Shown: positions 34,938 to 44,680, counted from the stretch's first letter. The stretch is 64,000 nucleotides of DNA from Anaerosacchariphilus polymeriproducens (GCF_003363435.1 NZ_QRCT01000050.1:186001-250000); one strand, 5' to 3'. Numbers and translations: made by a program. The notes: generated by a model from the letters alone, not told the origin.

Positions 34938-36089
34938 ATGGAAAAGATGAAAGAAAACAGGTTATTAATGTTCTTCTTCTTAATTATCATAATTGGTGTA
35001 AGTTTTTTGAATTTAAAAAATGTATTATCTTCATTTGAAAATGTACAGGGTAAAACATTAGAAGAAAAATTTCAATCGTTCGAAACAACTTATAATACAA
35101 ATTTTGCAGGACAGCATACTTTGATAAACGCAGATGGATACATGGCCAAATTGATTGGAAGAAGAAGTTTTAATAATAGAATAAAATTAAATAATGGTCG
35201 TTTGGTTGAAGTTTATGGAAAAGCAGATATTTCTAAGCAGGCAGAGAATGTAGTCAATTTAAATCGTTTTTTAGACGACAAGGAAATTCCGTTTTTGTGG
35301 ATTCAAACGCCCTGTTCCATCAATAAATACGATAAGGAACTGCCTGAAGGGATAGAAGATCATTCCAATGAAAATGCTGATAAACTTTTAAATGAATTTG
35401 ATAAAAATAGAGTAAATTATCTCGATTTAAGAGAAAATATTAATAAGAGTAATTTAGATTATGATTCTTTATTTTTTAAGACAGATCATCATTGGAATAT
35501 AGAAGGTGCTTTTTTTGCATATACTCAAATCGTAGAGGAACTGAACAAAAATTATGGTTTTAAGATAGATAAAGAAAAAACAAATATTAATAATTTTGAG
35601 AAGAAAATCTATAAAGATTGGTTTCTAGGAAGCTGTGGTAAAAGAACTGGAATTTACTATGCTGGTATTGATGATATTAGTTTGATCTATCCCAAATTTG
35701 AGACCAACATGTCATTAGAACTACCTTATTCCCGAGTTTATCGGGAAGGCACTTTCGAACAGGCAATTTTTGATATGAACAGAATAAAAGAAAAAAATTA
35801 TTTTGGAGACATTGCTTATGCTGTATATACTGGTAGTGATTATCCACTAGTTATTCACAAAAATAATTTAGTAAAAGATAATAAGAAGATATTAATTATT
35901 AAAGACTCATATGTATTACCGTTGGAAAGCTTCCTTTCTACTTGCGTAGGTCAAATTGATGTTATCGATTTGCGTCATTTTACAGATAAATCGGTCTATG
36001 ATTATGTAAAAGAAACGAAGCCGGATATCGTGTTACAAGTGATACAGCCGCCTTCTGTAGCAAATATGGAGCATTTTCAGTATAACTAG
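34938..36089 (+). CDS. DHHW/AlgX-type SGNH-hydrolase-like O-acetyltransferase partner
   Basis: A 383-residue protein with a single N-terminal membrane helix (about residues 9-27) and an extracytoplasmic SGNH-like domain. The D183-H184-H185-W186 motif in KTDHHWNIEGAF is the catalytic Asp-His pair of AlgX/AlgJ proteins, and ILIIKDSYVLP near residue 317 supplies the candidate nucleophilic serine. It would take the acetyl group delivered by the MBOAT protein upstream and place it on the glycan. It is followed by about 100 bases containing a promoter. Confidence 0.88.
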   Translation: MEKMKENRLLMFFFLIIIIGVSFLNLKNVLSSFENVQGKTLEEKFQSFETTYNTNFAGQHTLINADGYMAKLIGRRSFNNRIKLNNGRLVEVYGKADISKQAENVVNLNRFLDDKEIPFLWIQTPCSINKYDKELPEGIEDHSNENADKLLNEFDKNRVNYLDLRENINKSNLDYDSLFFKTDHHWNIEGAFFAYTQIVEELNKNYGFKIDKEKTNINNFEKKIYKDWFLGSCGKRTGIYYAGIDDISLIYPKFETNMSLELPYSRVYREGTFEQAIFDMNRIKEKNYFGDIAYAVYTGSDYPLVIHKNNLVKDNKKILIIKDSYVLPLESFLSTCVGQIDVIDLRHFTDKSVYDYVKETKPDIVLQVIQPPSVANMEHFQYN

Positions 36090-36103
36090 AACAAGTATGA
36101 AGG

Positions 36104-36132
36104 TTTACAGTAGTTTTAACATATGCTAGAAT
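36104..36132 (+). promoter_or_regulatory. Putative sigma-A promoter before the PglF-like gene
   Basis: TTTACA at 36104-36109 and TAGAAT at 36127-36132 are 17 bases apart, with TGC immediately before the -10 (extended type). It sits in a 102-base gap about 60 bases ahead of the dehydratase start and would let that gene be expressed apart from the operon upstream. Confidence 0.6.
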
Positions 36133-36191
36133 ATTAAAGTACTTTATCAATAGAAGAATAAGAAATTGATTATAAACAAAAGGAAAAGAAA

Positions 36192-38063
36192 ATGAAAAGA
36201 CAAATTAGAAGTAAGGTATTAGTGTATAGGAGAATTTTTTTAATACTCTGTGATATTGTTTCGGTTGTTATAGCTTCAATAGCTGCGATTTTATTGCGTT
36301 TTGATTTACAATATTCTTATAGTGTAACAGAATACATGGATACCATGCTGAAATATTTACCTTTTAATATAGTAGTTACACTTATTATATTTTATTTGTT
36401 CCGATTATATCACAGTTTATGGACATATGCAGGTGCGACAGAAATGGCAAATATTGTTTCTGCTTGTATTATTTCATCTTTAATACAAACAGTGGGAATG
36501 TTAGCAGCTAATCATCCGAATTATTATGCAGTACCAAGAAGCTACTATTTATTGTATGGTATGTGTTTGTTGATATTAATCATTGGAAGCAGATTTTCTT
36601 ACCGGGTCCTGCGCTCTGTAATACAGAGAAGAACAGTTAGGGCAATGAGAAAAAATGTAATGATTATTGGGGCAGGAAATGCAGGAAATGCGTTAATCAA
36701 AGAAATGAATACAAGTCACTACTTGCAAAAAAACGTTTGTTGTGTGATTGACGATGACCATTTAAAAGTCGGAAATTATATTCACGGAGTAAAGGTTGCC
36801 GGTGGAAGAGAAGAAATTATTGAAATGGTAGCATCTTATCGGATCGATGAAATAATAATAGCAATGCCATCAGCTTCCAAACAAGTGATTAAAGAAATTT
36901 TGGATATATGTAAAGAAACGAAATGTGAGTTAAAGACGCTTCCGGGAATCTATCAATTAGTAAATGGAGAAGTAAGTGTAAGTACCCTTAGAAAAGTTGA
37001 TGTACTTGATTTGCTAGGTAGAGAGCAGATTAAGGTTGATTTATGTTCTATTATGAAGTATGTTGAGGACAAAGTTGTTTTGGTTACTGGTGGAGGGGGA
37101 TCTATCGGAAGTGAATTATGTCGGCAGATAGCCACACAAAATCCCAAAAAATTAATTATTGTAGATATTTACGAAAATAATGCATATGACATTCAACAGG
37201 AATTAATTAAGAAATACCCTAAATTAGACTTGGTCGTATTAATAGCTTCTATTAGAAATTCTAGCCGTATCAATAGTATATTTGAGATATATAAACCTAA
37301 TATTGTATATCATGCAGCAGCACACAAACATGTACCATTGATGGAAGTGAGTCCGAATGAAGCGATCAAAAACAATGTTTTTGGCACTTGGATTGCTGCA
37401 GAGGCTGCTGTTACTCATAGTGTTGAAAAGTTTGTCTTGATTTCAACAGATAAGGCAGTGAATCCGACCAATATAATGGGCGCCTCTAAACGTATGTGTG
37501 AGATGATTGTTCAATCTTATAACAAAAGAGGTACTACTGAATTTGTTGCAGTACGCTTTGGTAATGTATTAGGTAGTAACGGAAGTGTAATTCCTTTATT
37601 TAAAAAGCAAATCAAGGAAGGTGGACCTGTTACTGTTACACATCCAGATATAATCCGTTATTTTATGACGATTCCGGAAGCAGTTTCTTTAGTATTACAA
37701 GCAGGAGCATATGCAAAAGGTGGAGAAATCTTTGTATTAGACATGGGAGAACCTGTTAAAATATTAGAACTGGCTAATAACTTGATTCGTTTATCAGGCT
37801 ATATTCCTGGTGAAGATATTAAAATAGAATTTACCGGTTTACGCCCGGGTGAAAAACTGTATGAAGAACTTTTAATGGAAGAAGAAGGAATGCAGGATAC
37901 GAAAAATAAGTTGATTCATATCGGAAAGCCAATTGAATTTGATGAAAAAGAATTTTTTGAGAAGCTTGAAGAGTTGAAAGAAATTGTTAAAAATGAAAAC
38001 AATGAAATTAAAAAAGAGATCCAGAAATTAGTACCCACGTATGTAATAAAAGAATATGAATAA
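36192..38063 (+). CDS. UDP-GlcNAc 4,6-dehydratase, membrane form (PglF/CapD/EpsC-like)
   Basis: A 623-residue enzyme with four N-terminal helices (about 12-130), a first Rossmann unit with MIIGAGNAGNALIKEM near 156, and a catalytic extended-SDR domain with VLVTGGGGSIGSEL near 297. The active site ISTDKAVNPTNIMGASKR has Met in place of the SDR tyrosine, the normal state in PglF/CapD dehydratases. It converts UDP-GlcNAc to UDP-4-keto-6-deoxy-GlcNAc, the substrate of the aminotransferase at 17.5 kb. It stands apart from its pathway partners and has its own promoter, so its product may also feed other sugars. Confidence 0.93.
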   Translation: MKRQIRSKVLVYRRIFLILCDIVSVVIASIAAILLRFDLQYSYSVTEYMDTMLKYLPFNIVVTLIIFYLFRLYHSLWTYAGATEMANIVSACIISSLIQTVGMLAANHPNYYAVPRSYYLLYGMCLLILIIGSRFSYRVLRSVIQRRTVRAMRKNVMIIGAGNAGNALIKEMNTSHYLQKNVCCVIDDDHLKVGNYIHGVKVAGGREEIIEMVASYRIDEIIIAMPSASKQVIKEILDICKETKCELKTLPGIYQLVNGEVSVSTLRKVDVLDLLGREQIKVDLCSIMKYVEDKVVLVTGGGGSIGSELCRQIATQNPKKLIIVDIYENNAYDIQQELIKKYPKLDLVVLIASIRNSSRINSIFEIYKPNIVYHAAAHKHVPLMEVSPNEAIKNNVFGTWIAAEAAVTHSVEKFVLISTDKAVNPTNIMGASKRMCEMIVQSYNKRGTTEFVAVRFGNVLGSNGSVIPLFKKQIKEGGPVTVTHPDIIRYFMTIPEAVSLVLQAGAYAKGGEIFVLDMGEPVKILELANNLIRLSGYIPGEDIKIEFTGLRPGEKLYEELLMEEEGMQDTKNKLIHIGKPIEFDEKEFFEKLEELKEIVKNENNEIKKEIQKLVPTYVIKEYE

Positions 38064-38086
38064 AAAGGTGAGTTGAGGAAATAGAA

Positions 38087-39214
38087 ATGACTTTTTCGAA
38101 AGATGATACGTTGGCAATTAAGGGAATTAGTATTTTGTTTATGCTTACACATCACAATTTCCGAGTCACAACATTATTTAAAGATCAAATAGTAAATTTT
38201 GCACCGTTTACGCAAGATTTTGTAGTAGATATCGCTTTATTTTTTAAAATTTGTGTAAGTTTATTTGTTTTTGTCAGTAGTTATGGTTTAGCATTATCCT
38301 TGAAGAATACGATAGGAAAACATGAGGTAAAAGTAGGATTTCAATTTGAAAAGTGGTTAACCACCCGGTTGATATCTGTACTATCAGGCTATTGGTTTGT
38401 TTTTATTCTTTCAAGTATTGTCTGCCAGTTCATAGATCAACGAACTACTGATATATATTTTAATAAAAATCTTACGACAGGTGTTATGTCAATGGTAGTA
38501 GATTTTTTGGGATTGGGTAAATTATTTGGCATAAAGCAATTAAATGGGACATGGTGGTATATGAGTGCTGCAATAATGATAATTGTTTTTGTACCTATCA
38601 TATATTTTGCTTTTAAGAAATTTGGTTATATATTAACACTTGTATTATGCATAGGTCTTCCAAGAGTTCTTAAGCTTGAACATACCGGAACTGATTTTAA
38701 ATCGTATTTATTTCTTGTTATAATGGGAATGATTATTGCAGAGTATAATATTCTTGGAAGACTAAAGGAATTTAAGATTGTAAAAAATTTTTATATAAAT
38801 AAAGTAATTAAATTTGTAGTATTAAGTATTCTTATTTGCATTAGTTATAAAGCTTATTTGCAGCTTCCGATGAAACAATTTTGGGAAATTAAATTAGGTA
38901 TTATACCAATACTAGTTATATATTTTAGTTATGAATTTATTACGGAACTTCCGATTTTAGGCACTATTCTAAAATTTATTGGGAAGCATTCGATGAACAT
39001 TTTTTTAGTACATACATTTATAAGAGCTTATTATTTAAAAGACTTTACATATTCATTTCAGCATTTTATATTGATTATTGCAGTATTATTGTTAATTTCA
39101 ATTGCTATATCCATCGTAATTGAATACTTTAAGAAAATTCTTCGATATCAAAAAATGATTGATAGAATCAAAAAATTTTGCATTGGTAAGCTTGAATTAT
39201 TATATAATACTTAA
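38087..39214 (+). CDS. Acyltransferase family 3 membrane protein (OafA/WecH-like)
   Basis: A 375-residue polytopic protein with about ten helices. The N-terminal helix carries GISILFMLTHHNFRV, where the histidine pair corresponds to the conserved catalytic His of acyltransferase-3 enzymes, and KHSMNIFLVHTFIRAYY near residue 305 is the usual late helix motif. It probably O-acetylates a lipid-linked or exported glycan independently of the MBOAT/DHHW pair. It is the last gene of the long plus-strand locus and is followed by a strong terminator. Confidence 0.88.
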   Translation: MTFSKDDTLAIKGISILFMLTHHNFRVTTLFKDQIVNFAPFTQDFVVDIALFFKICVSLFVFVSSYGLALSLKNTIGKHEVKVGFQFEKWLTTRLISVLSGYWFVFILSSIVCQFIDQRTTDIYFNKNLTTGVMSMVVDFLGLGKLFGIKQLNGTWWYMSAAIMIIVFVPIIYFAFKKFGYILTLVLCIGLPRVLKLEHTGTDFKSYLFLVIMGMIIAEYNILGRLKEFKIVKNFYINKVIKFVVLSILICISYKAYLQLPMKQFWEIKLGIIPILVIYFSYEFITELPILGTILKFIGKHSMNIFLVHTFIRAYYLKDFTYSFQHFILIIAVLLLISIAISIVIEYFKKILRYQKMIDRIKKFCIGKLELLYNT

Positions 39215-39220
39215 AAAATT

Positions 39221-39255
39221 CGGCAAAGTCGTGATTATCGACTATGCCGTTTTTC
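39221..39255 (+). terminator. Rho-independent terminator ending the main glycan locus
   Basis: An 11-base stem (CGGCAAAGTCG pairing with CGACTATGCCG, one A-A mismatch) with a seven-base loop, followed by TTTTTCATTTTTT, begins seven bases after the acyltransferase stop. Confidence 0.9.
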
Positions 39256-39300
39256 ATTTTTTCCCCAAGTTTAAAATCATGCATACACTTATTGATAAAG

Positions 39301-39344
39301 AAATAACCCATACAGGAGTATTTTTGCTCTTGTATGGGTTATTT
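39301..39344. terminator. Bidirectional hairpin terminator between convergent genes
   Basis: A perfect 13-base inverted repeat (AATAACCCATACA with TGTATGGGTTATT), extendable by wobble pairs to about 18, flanked by AAA on the left and TTT on the right. It lies 20 bases beyond the minus-strand L,D-transpeptidase stop, so it mainly serves that gene, and it backs up the plus-strand terminator at 39221. Confidence 0.8.
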
Positions 39345-39363
39345 CAAATTTTATAGAATTTAT

Positions 39364-41211
39364 TTAGTTTGTATCCGAAGATTGTATACTTACATTATCC
39401 TGCGTCTGGGCATTCTCTATGTCAGGTGTCTGATTAGAGCCTGTATCCGGTGTTTGAGTATCATCTGTCTGTTTGTTATTTGGAACATTAGTTGAACCAA
39501 CTTTACTGTTAATTACTTTTATTGTAATTGTTTTCGTAGCTGTTCTTAGGTTAGTTCCAGATACTTGATAGGTAACTGTATAGATGCCTGCTTTATCTAA
39601 TGTAACTAGTCCGTTTGAGACTGCAACATTTTGATTTAATGGATTTTTAACTGAGGTTATCTTAATCAAACCAGTCAAGTTACCACTCTTTAATCCGGAT
39701 GCTGTAGCTAAACTTAAGACATTATAATTAATAGGCTGGATTGTATTGGTATTAGGATTGTATAAATCTAATCCGCTTGTTACATTATTAGCTGTAATGG
39801 TTACAGGATCTACGACCGTAACATAACGATAACAGGTTAAGGTTTTGCCGCTTCTAGGATTCTTTGCAATATATGTGAATTTATATTTGCCCAACTGATT
39901 AAAGGTGAATGCAGTCTTAATCTTAGAGTATTTATACGTACCTTTATTACCGTTAGGAGTATTGATCTTGAGTATTATACTACTTCTGAACTTTTTACCT
40001 GAACGTAATTTAGCATATAAACCGGATTTCAAGTTGATCGTAGTTTTGTAATTTACCGTTCTAGTAGATGTCATACCAAAGATTTGTGGTTTTTTGTTAT
40101 CATTTACTTTGATCTTCCTATATTTTACTGCAGTTTTCTTATTTTTAGGGTTTTTAACCTTATATTTAAAGGTATAGGTTCCTAATTTGTTAAGATAAAT
40201 CGCTTTTCCACGTAATTTTATGTATTTAGAAGAATGTGGCATTTTTACATAAACTAATAATTTTTTATTTAAATTTTTACCTGCATAAGATTTAGCAGAC
40301 ACTTTCTTCTTATAATAGAATAAAGAATTGTATTCTCTATTCTTTTTCTTTGTGCTGAACCCTTTTATAATCGGTTTCTTTAAATCTACGATTTTATATG
40401 TAACTACCTTTGATGCAGTACGTCCCAGGGCATCTGTTACGGAATATGTAACTTTAAACTTTTTACCTAATTTTTTGGTCTTTACTTTATTTGCACCTGA
40501 GATAGAAACGGTTGAGGTAACATCATTTCCTGCACTATCATATGCGGTGATTGTTGATGTTGGGTTAAAATTTGATCCATATTGAATTTTAGTATTTCTT
40601 ACCTTAATAGATGGTCTTGCGGCATGCCATGGATTACTACTGTTTGGATCGGTCGGATCCCATCCATTCCATGCGCCTTGTGAAACTTTTATTACAACTG
40701 GTTTTCCAAGAGGATCATCAGCAGATGAACCATAGAAGATGCTGACGGTCGTGCCGTAAGAACAGTTGTCATATAACCATTTGGCATCTGCAGTCGTGAG
40801 GCGGATACATCCATGTGAAGCTGTTGTGCCAAGTTTATCCCATGCATCATAATCTAGGGATGAAGGATCACCGTTGGTCCAATAGTATACAGAATGAAAT
40901 AACATACCCGGTCTATACCGGCTGCAGTATTGTCCCCAACAAGGTCCCATCAGTTCATGCCATCGGTACTTTTCTTGTATACGAAAAGTTCCGATTGGTG
41001 TAGCCTCTCCGGTTGAGCAAATCATAGCTTTCACTGCAGCACCGGAGCTATTGTAAATAGTAACTACATTTGTTGCTTTGTTAACTCTTATGGAATATGC
41101 AGAAGCATAGGATTTACCCATTGAAATTGTAATTGGTGCCAGAACGGCAGCAAATATTAAAACCGTAAGAGCTAAAAAAGCCTTTTTCGTTTTAGTCATT
41201 ACATTGTTCAT
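39364..41211 (-). CDS. YkuD L,D-transpeptidase with C-terminal Ig-like repeats
   Basis: A 615-residue secreted protein with a signal peptide (about residues 1-37), a YkuD catalytic domain (about 38-170) whose SHGCIRLTTADAKW has the nucleophile C135, and then a lysine-rich series of Ig-like repeats (about 190-570) and a Thr/Gln/Asp-rich tail. It would make 3-3 peptidoglycan crosslinks or attach proteins at the wall. The ATG at 41211 has AAGGGG seven bases upstream; a TTG at 41229 overlaps that site. It has its own divergent promoter and a hairpin terminator. No LPXTG or membrane anchor is visible, so the repeats may bind the wall. Confidence 0.9.
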   Translation of the reverse strand: MNNVMTKTKKAFLALTVLIFAAVLAPITISMGKSYASAYSIRVNKATNVVTIYNSSGAAVKAMICSTGEATPIGTFRIQEKYRWHELMGPCWGQYCSRYRPGMLFHSVYYWTNGDPSSLDYDAWDKLGTTASHGCIRLTTADAKWLYDNCSYGTTVSIFYGSSADDPLGKPVVIKVSQGAWNGWDPTDPNSSNPWHAARPSIKVRNTKIQYGSNFNPTSTITAYDSAGNDVTSTVSISGANKVKTKKLGKKFKVTYSVTDALGRTASKVVTYKIVDLKKPIIKGFSTKKKNREYNSLFYYKKKVSAKSYAGKNLNKKLLVYVKMPHSSKYIKLRGKAIYLNKLGTYTFKYKVKNPKNKKTAVKYRKIKVNDNKKPQIFGMTSTRTVNYKTTINLKSGLYAKLRSGKKFRSSIILKINTPNGNKGTYKYSKIKTAFTFNQLGKYKFTYIAKNPRSGKTLTCYRYVTVVDPVTITANNVTSGLDLYNPNTNTIQPINYNVLSLATASGLKSGNLTGLIKITSVKNPLNQNVAVSNGLVTLDKAGIYTVTYQVSGTNLRTATKTITIKVINSKVGSTNVPNNKQTDDTQTPDTGSNQTPDIENAQTQDNVSIQSSDTN

Positions 41212-41258
41212 TAAATTTCCCCTTTGCAATTTTATTATTAGTAATCAGTATCTAATAT

Positions 41259-41287
41259 ATTATATAAGCATTGGTGATAATTTACAA
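41259..41287 (-). promoter_or_regulatory. Promoter of the L,D-transpeptidase gene
   Basis: On the minus strand TTGTAA (41287-41282) and TATAAT (41264-41259) are exactly 17 bases apart, about 50 bases before the start codon. This is a strong sigma-A match. Confidence 0.8.
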
Positions 41288-41368
41288 CCAAAAGTTTGTA
41301 CATATTGTAACACTGTTTACATAAAATTCCAATTTTAGACATAAATTTGTCAAAATATAGCGAATTTA

Positions 41369-41397
41369 TTGATTAATTTATAAAAATTTGTTATAAT
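41369..41397 (+). promoter_or_regulatory. Promoter of the glucosaminidase gene
   Basis: TTGATT at 41369-41374 and TATAAT at 41392-41397, with a 17-base spacer and an extended TGT before the -10. It faces away from the L,D-transpeptidase promoter 80 bases away, so the two wall genes share one divergent control region. Confidence 0.82.
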
Positions 41398-41455
41398 TGT
41401 TAACGTAATATAAAAAAATGTCGATAAATTTTATGGGCAGTAAGGAGGCATTTGC

Positions 41456-43813
41456 ATGGAGAAGAAGTATGCGAGGGGCAAATCATTATTAGGGGTTAAT
41501 AAGATGTGGCTGATACTTTTTCTATTAGTATTAAGTCTTTGCATGCCGGCATATCAGGTCAGAGCAGCATCACGCGGTAAGGTGACTGCCAGTGTTCTGA
41601 ATTTAAGGAGAAGCTATTCTACCAGTTCTTCTATTATTGGAAAGTTGCCCAAAGGAACTAATGTCAGTATATCTTCTTCAAAGAAAGACCGAAGAGGTAT
41701 GTTATGGTATAAGATAACTGCAACGGTAAAAGGGAAGAGAAAGACAGGTTATGTAGCGGCTTCTTATATAAAGAAGACTACGACTAGTAAGACTGTAACT
41801 AAGAAATCCTCAACTACAAAAGCAAAATACGTGAAAAGATATGCAAAAGTAAAAGGATCCTATGTATATGTCAGAAAATCCACGACCACCAGGTCAAAAG
41901 CAGTTGGTCTGCTTCCTAGGAATACGACAGTAAAGGTGATAGACAAAAAATACAGTGGTAAGACTAGATGGTACCGTATTTATGTGAAACGAAACGGGAA
42001 AAAAATTAAAGGTTATATGCATTATGCGTATTTAAGTTTTTATTCTGTAAAAGCCAGAACTACTAAGTATCAATTAGGACAAGCTAAAGTAAGAATGTAT
42101 ATGTATAAATCTGCTAATAATTATGATACAAAACTGGCAACTATTTCTGCATATGATCAGCTTATCATTCGCGGTAGTTTGAAAGTGTATAAAACTTATT
42201 GGACAAAAGTAAATGCCTATGTAAATGGAAAAATTATTACAGGCTATGTACCATCAAGTAGAGTGACTCAGCTTATTTCAACAGCAAGTACAAGCTATCC
42301 GTTAAAAACAGGTTATACGAAAGCGAATACAATTGGAAGAAGAATTGCATCAGGGATATCAACTCAAAGAGGATATTTAAAGCAAGGAACTGCACTGACT
42401 ATCATGGGTTCTGTAACTGTGAGAGGAATTAAATGGTATAGATGTCAATATTCAGTTTCAGGAAAAACACTAACGGGGTACATATTATCATGGCATGTGT
42501 CAATTACAGATGATACAGGTTTTGATGCATCGATCGCAGGATTTCCAAGTAGTTATAAGCCACTTTTAAAGAATTTACATCAGTCTTATCCGAACTGGAG
42601 GTTCGTACCTATTAATACAGGTCTTTCCTGGGATACTGTCATTTATAATGAAACCAAGGTAGGTGTAAATACAATTTCGTCCACAGCACCTTCAAATGGT
42701 ATCAGCGGTACCTATAGTGCACCGTTCTCATATTTGTCTACCGCATCAAATGCATATTCCTGGGCTACGGATACTTACAAATTGTGCGATGGAACAACAT
42801 GGTATACTGCAGCTGAAAATGTAGTGAAATATTATATGGACCCTAGAAATGCACTTACAGCAACAAAGATATTCCAATTTGAATCTTTGGCATACAATTC
42901 TGCACAATCAAAGAGTGTAGTTTCTACTATTCTGAAAGATACATTTATGAATGGTACTTTTAGTTATGTAGAAGGTGGAAGACACTATAGTAAATATTAT
43001 AATACTACTTTTATGGAGGCAGGACAGCAGGCCGGAGTGAGCCCATACTTTTTGGCAGCACGTGCCAGACAGGAATTAGGCCTTACAGGAAGTGGATCAG
43101 TAAGTGGTACTTATCCGGGATATGAAGGATATTATAATTATTTTAATATTGCTGCAAATGATAGTCCTGGCGGCGGTGCAATTGCCAATGGATTAGCGTA
43201 TGCAAAAAGTGGAACCACCTATGACAGACCATGGAATACACCATATAAGTCGATTGTTGGAGGAGCCAAATATATTGGAGCTTCTTATATACAAAAGAAA
43301 CAGAATACACTATATTTCCAAAAATTTAGTGTAGTTAATAGTCCGTATTATTACTGGCATCAATATATGACGAATGTACAGGCGCCAACAAGTGAATCAA
43401 GTACAACTTACAAAGCTTATAGTAATTATGGAATTTTAAATGATACGATTGTATTTTATATTCCGGTCTATAATAATATGCCGGCTTCACCAAGTCCGTT
43501 ACCGGTAAAAGCAGGTAATCCGAATAGTTATTTAAAATCATTAGTAGTAAAAAATGGATCACAAAGTTTATCATTTAATAAAACATTTGCTTATAATGAG
43601 ACATCTTATAATATGGTAGTTCCAAGTGGTGTTAATACAATTAATATAAGTGCAAGTGCAGTGAGTAAATACGCTCAAAGTGTTTCTGGTACCGGAACGA
43701 AAGACATTACCAGTTTAACAGCAGGTCACAGTAGAAAATTTTATATTGTCTGCACAGCTGGAAATGGTAGTAGTAGAACCTATACGATAACAGTTACCAG
43801 AATGGCTAATTAA
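41456..43813 (+). CDS. SH3-repeat endo-beta-N-acetylglucosaminidase with cadherin-like C-terminal domain
   Basis: A 785-residue secreted wall hydrolase. It has a signal peptide (cleaved near ASR, residue 38), several bacterial SH3 repeats of the VLNLRR/VYVRKSTTTRS type over about residues 40-350, then a glucosaminidase domain (about 365-670) whose catalytic Glu is probably E540 in FLAARARQELGLTG. A cadherin-like beta-sandwich occupies about 690-785 (YLKSLVVKNGSQSLSFN). It would cleave GlcNAc-MurNAc bonds in peptidoglycan, the SH3 units binding the wall. AAGGAGG lies seven bases before the ATG. The following gene shares the cadherin-like domain and begins 12 bases downstream. Confidence 0.9.
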   Translation: MEKKYARGKSLLGVNKMWLILFLLVLSLCMPAYQVRAASRGKVTASVLNLRRSYSTSSSIIGKLPKGTNVSISSSKKDRRGMLWYKITATVKGKRKTGYVAASYIKKTTTSKTVTKKSSTTKAKYVKRYAKVKGSYVYVRKSTTTRSKAVGLLPRNTTVKVIDKKYSGKTRWYRIYVKRNGKKIKGYMHYAYLSFYSVKARTTKYQLGQAKVRMYMYKSANNYDTKLATISAYDQLIIRGSLKVYKTYWTKVNAYVNGKIITGYVPSSRVTQLISTASTSYPLKTGYTKANTIGRRIASGISTQRGYLKQGTALTIMGSVTVRGIKWYRCQYSVSGKTLTGYILSWHVSITDDTGFDASIAGFPSSYKPLLKNLHQSYPNWRFVPINTGLSWDTVIYNETKVGVNTISSTAPSNGISGTYSAPFSYLSTASNAYSWATDTYKLCDGTTWYTAAENVVKYYMDPRNALTATKIFQFESLAYNSAQSKSVVSTILKDTFMNGTFSYVEGGRHYSKYYNTTFMEAGQQAGVSPYFLAARARQELGLTGSGSVSGTYPGYEGYYNYFNIAANDSPGGGAIANGLAYAKSGTTYDRPWNTPYKSIVGGAKYIGASYIQKKQNTLYFQKFSVVNSPYYYWHQYMTNVQAPTSESSTTYKAYSNYGILNDTIVFYIPVYNNMPASPSPLPVKAGNPNSYLKSLVVKNGSQSLSFNKTFAYNETSYNMVVPSGVNTINISASAVSKYAQSVSGTGTKDITSLTAGHSRKFYIVCTAGNGSSRTYTITVTRMAN

Positions 43814-43825
43814 GGAGGAATTAAT

Positions 43826-44680
43826 ATGAATTGGGCATTGTTTAGAAGAAAAGGATCATCAAATAAGTATGCAATGGCTGCCATTCTAAGTGTATTGCTT
43901 CTTATCGGAGGTGTATTTGGTGTAGTAATAAATGGAAGCGCACATGAGGCCTCCATCTATGTAGAAACGATAGATGGAACAGCAAAGCGCCTGGATGAAT
44001 TTACAGTGAAAATAAAAATTGAGAGTCCTGAGCCGATCAGTATGCTTCATGCATATCTGTCTTATAATTCGGATGTGATAGAATTTGTTTCGAGCAACAC
44101 AGATTCTATCGTAGGAACAGGAGGAACGGTAAAAATAACAGATACATATCCTGAAGGTGCTACAGAAGAAGTTTATGAGTTGAAGTTCCGAGCCCTTGAA
44201 TTGGGTATAAGCAATTTAAATCTTTATGATATAAAAGCGGAAGGAGCAGAAAATGCAGAAGCTGTTCAATTACTATCCAAAAGTTCAGCAGTTGAAGTAG
44301 TTGTAAATCGTTCAGAACCGTCGGATGCGAGGCTGTATGAACTTTTGGTAGCAAATGGGAAATTGAAACCTGATTTTAATCCAAATACTTATGAATATTC
44401 TATAAAGGTTCCATATGAAGTAGAAACTTTTATGTTCAGTGCACAACCTATGAACGAAGAAAGTGTTGTAGAATTAGAACAGAAAGAAAAACTGGATCAT
44501 GGTGATAATATAATCCTTATAAAAGTAACTTCACCATCGGGAGTAATTCAAACTTATACTTTAAATGTCTACCGAGCATTGACAGAGGATGAGATTCTTG
44601 ATAATGTAGAGAATGGAAAAAGTGTAAGCGAAGAAACTCCGGATCAGACACCAGATCAGACAATGGATCAGGTAGATTAG
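43826..44680 (+). CDS. Membrane-anchored cohesin-like/cadherin-like surface protein
   Basis: A 284-residue protein with one N-terminal helix (about residues 17-35), then a cohesin-like beta sandwich (about 45-160: VKIKIESPEPISMLHAYLSYNSDVIEFVSS) and a cadherin-like domain (about 170-255) like that ending the glucosaminidase upstream. The tail is rich in TPDQ repeats. It has no catalytic motif. It may hold partners at the surface or position the glucosaminidase; the cohesin call does not imply a cellulosome, as no dockerin is visible in the window. It is probably co-transcribed with the glucosaminidase. Confidence 0.75.
   Translation: MNWALFRRKGSSNKYAMAAILSVLLLIGGVFGVVINGSAHEASIYVETIDGTAKRLDEFTVKIKIESPEPISMLHAYLSYNSDVIEFVSSNTDSIVGTGGTVKITDTYPEGATEEVYELKFRALELGISNLNLYDIKAEGAENAEAVQLLSKSSAVEVVVNRSEPSDARLYELLVANGKLKPDFNPNTYEYSIKVPYEVETFMFSAQPMNEESVVELEQKEKLDHGDNIILIKVTSPSGVIQTYTLNVYRALTEDEILDNVENGKSVSEETPDQTPDQTMDQVD

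Noticed and set aside
33492-36089. D-alanylation operon (DltB/DltD)
   Set aside because: dltA and dltC are absent and the second protein has the DHHW motif of AlgX/AlgJ, so acetylation is more likely.
39159-39356. 65-codon plus-strand frame after the acyltransferase
   Set aside because: It overlaps the acyltransferase end and reads through both hairpin terminators, so it is not a credible gene.
43826-44680. Cellulosome scaffold
   Set aside because: The cohesin-like domain is single, and no dockerin or glycoside hydrolase of that kind is in the window.
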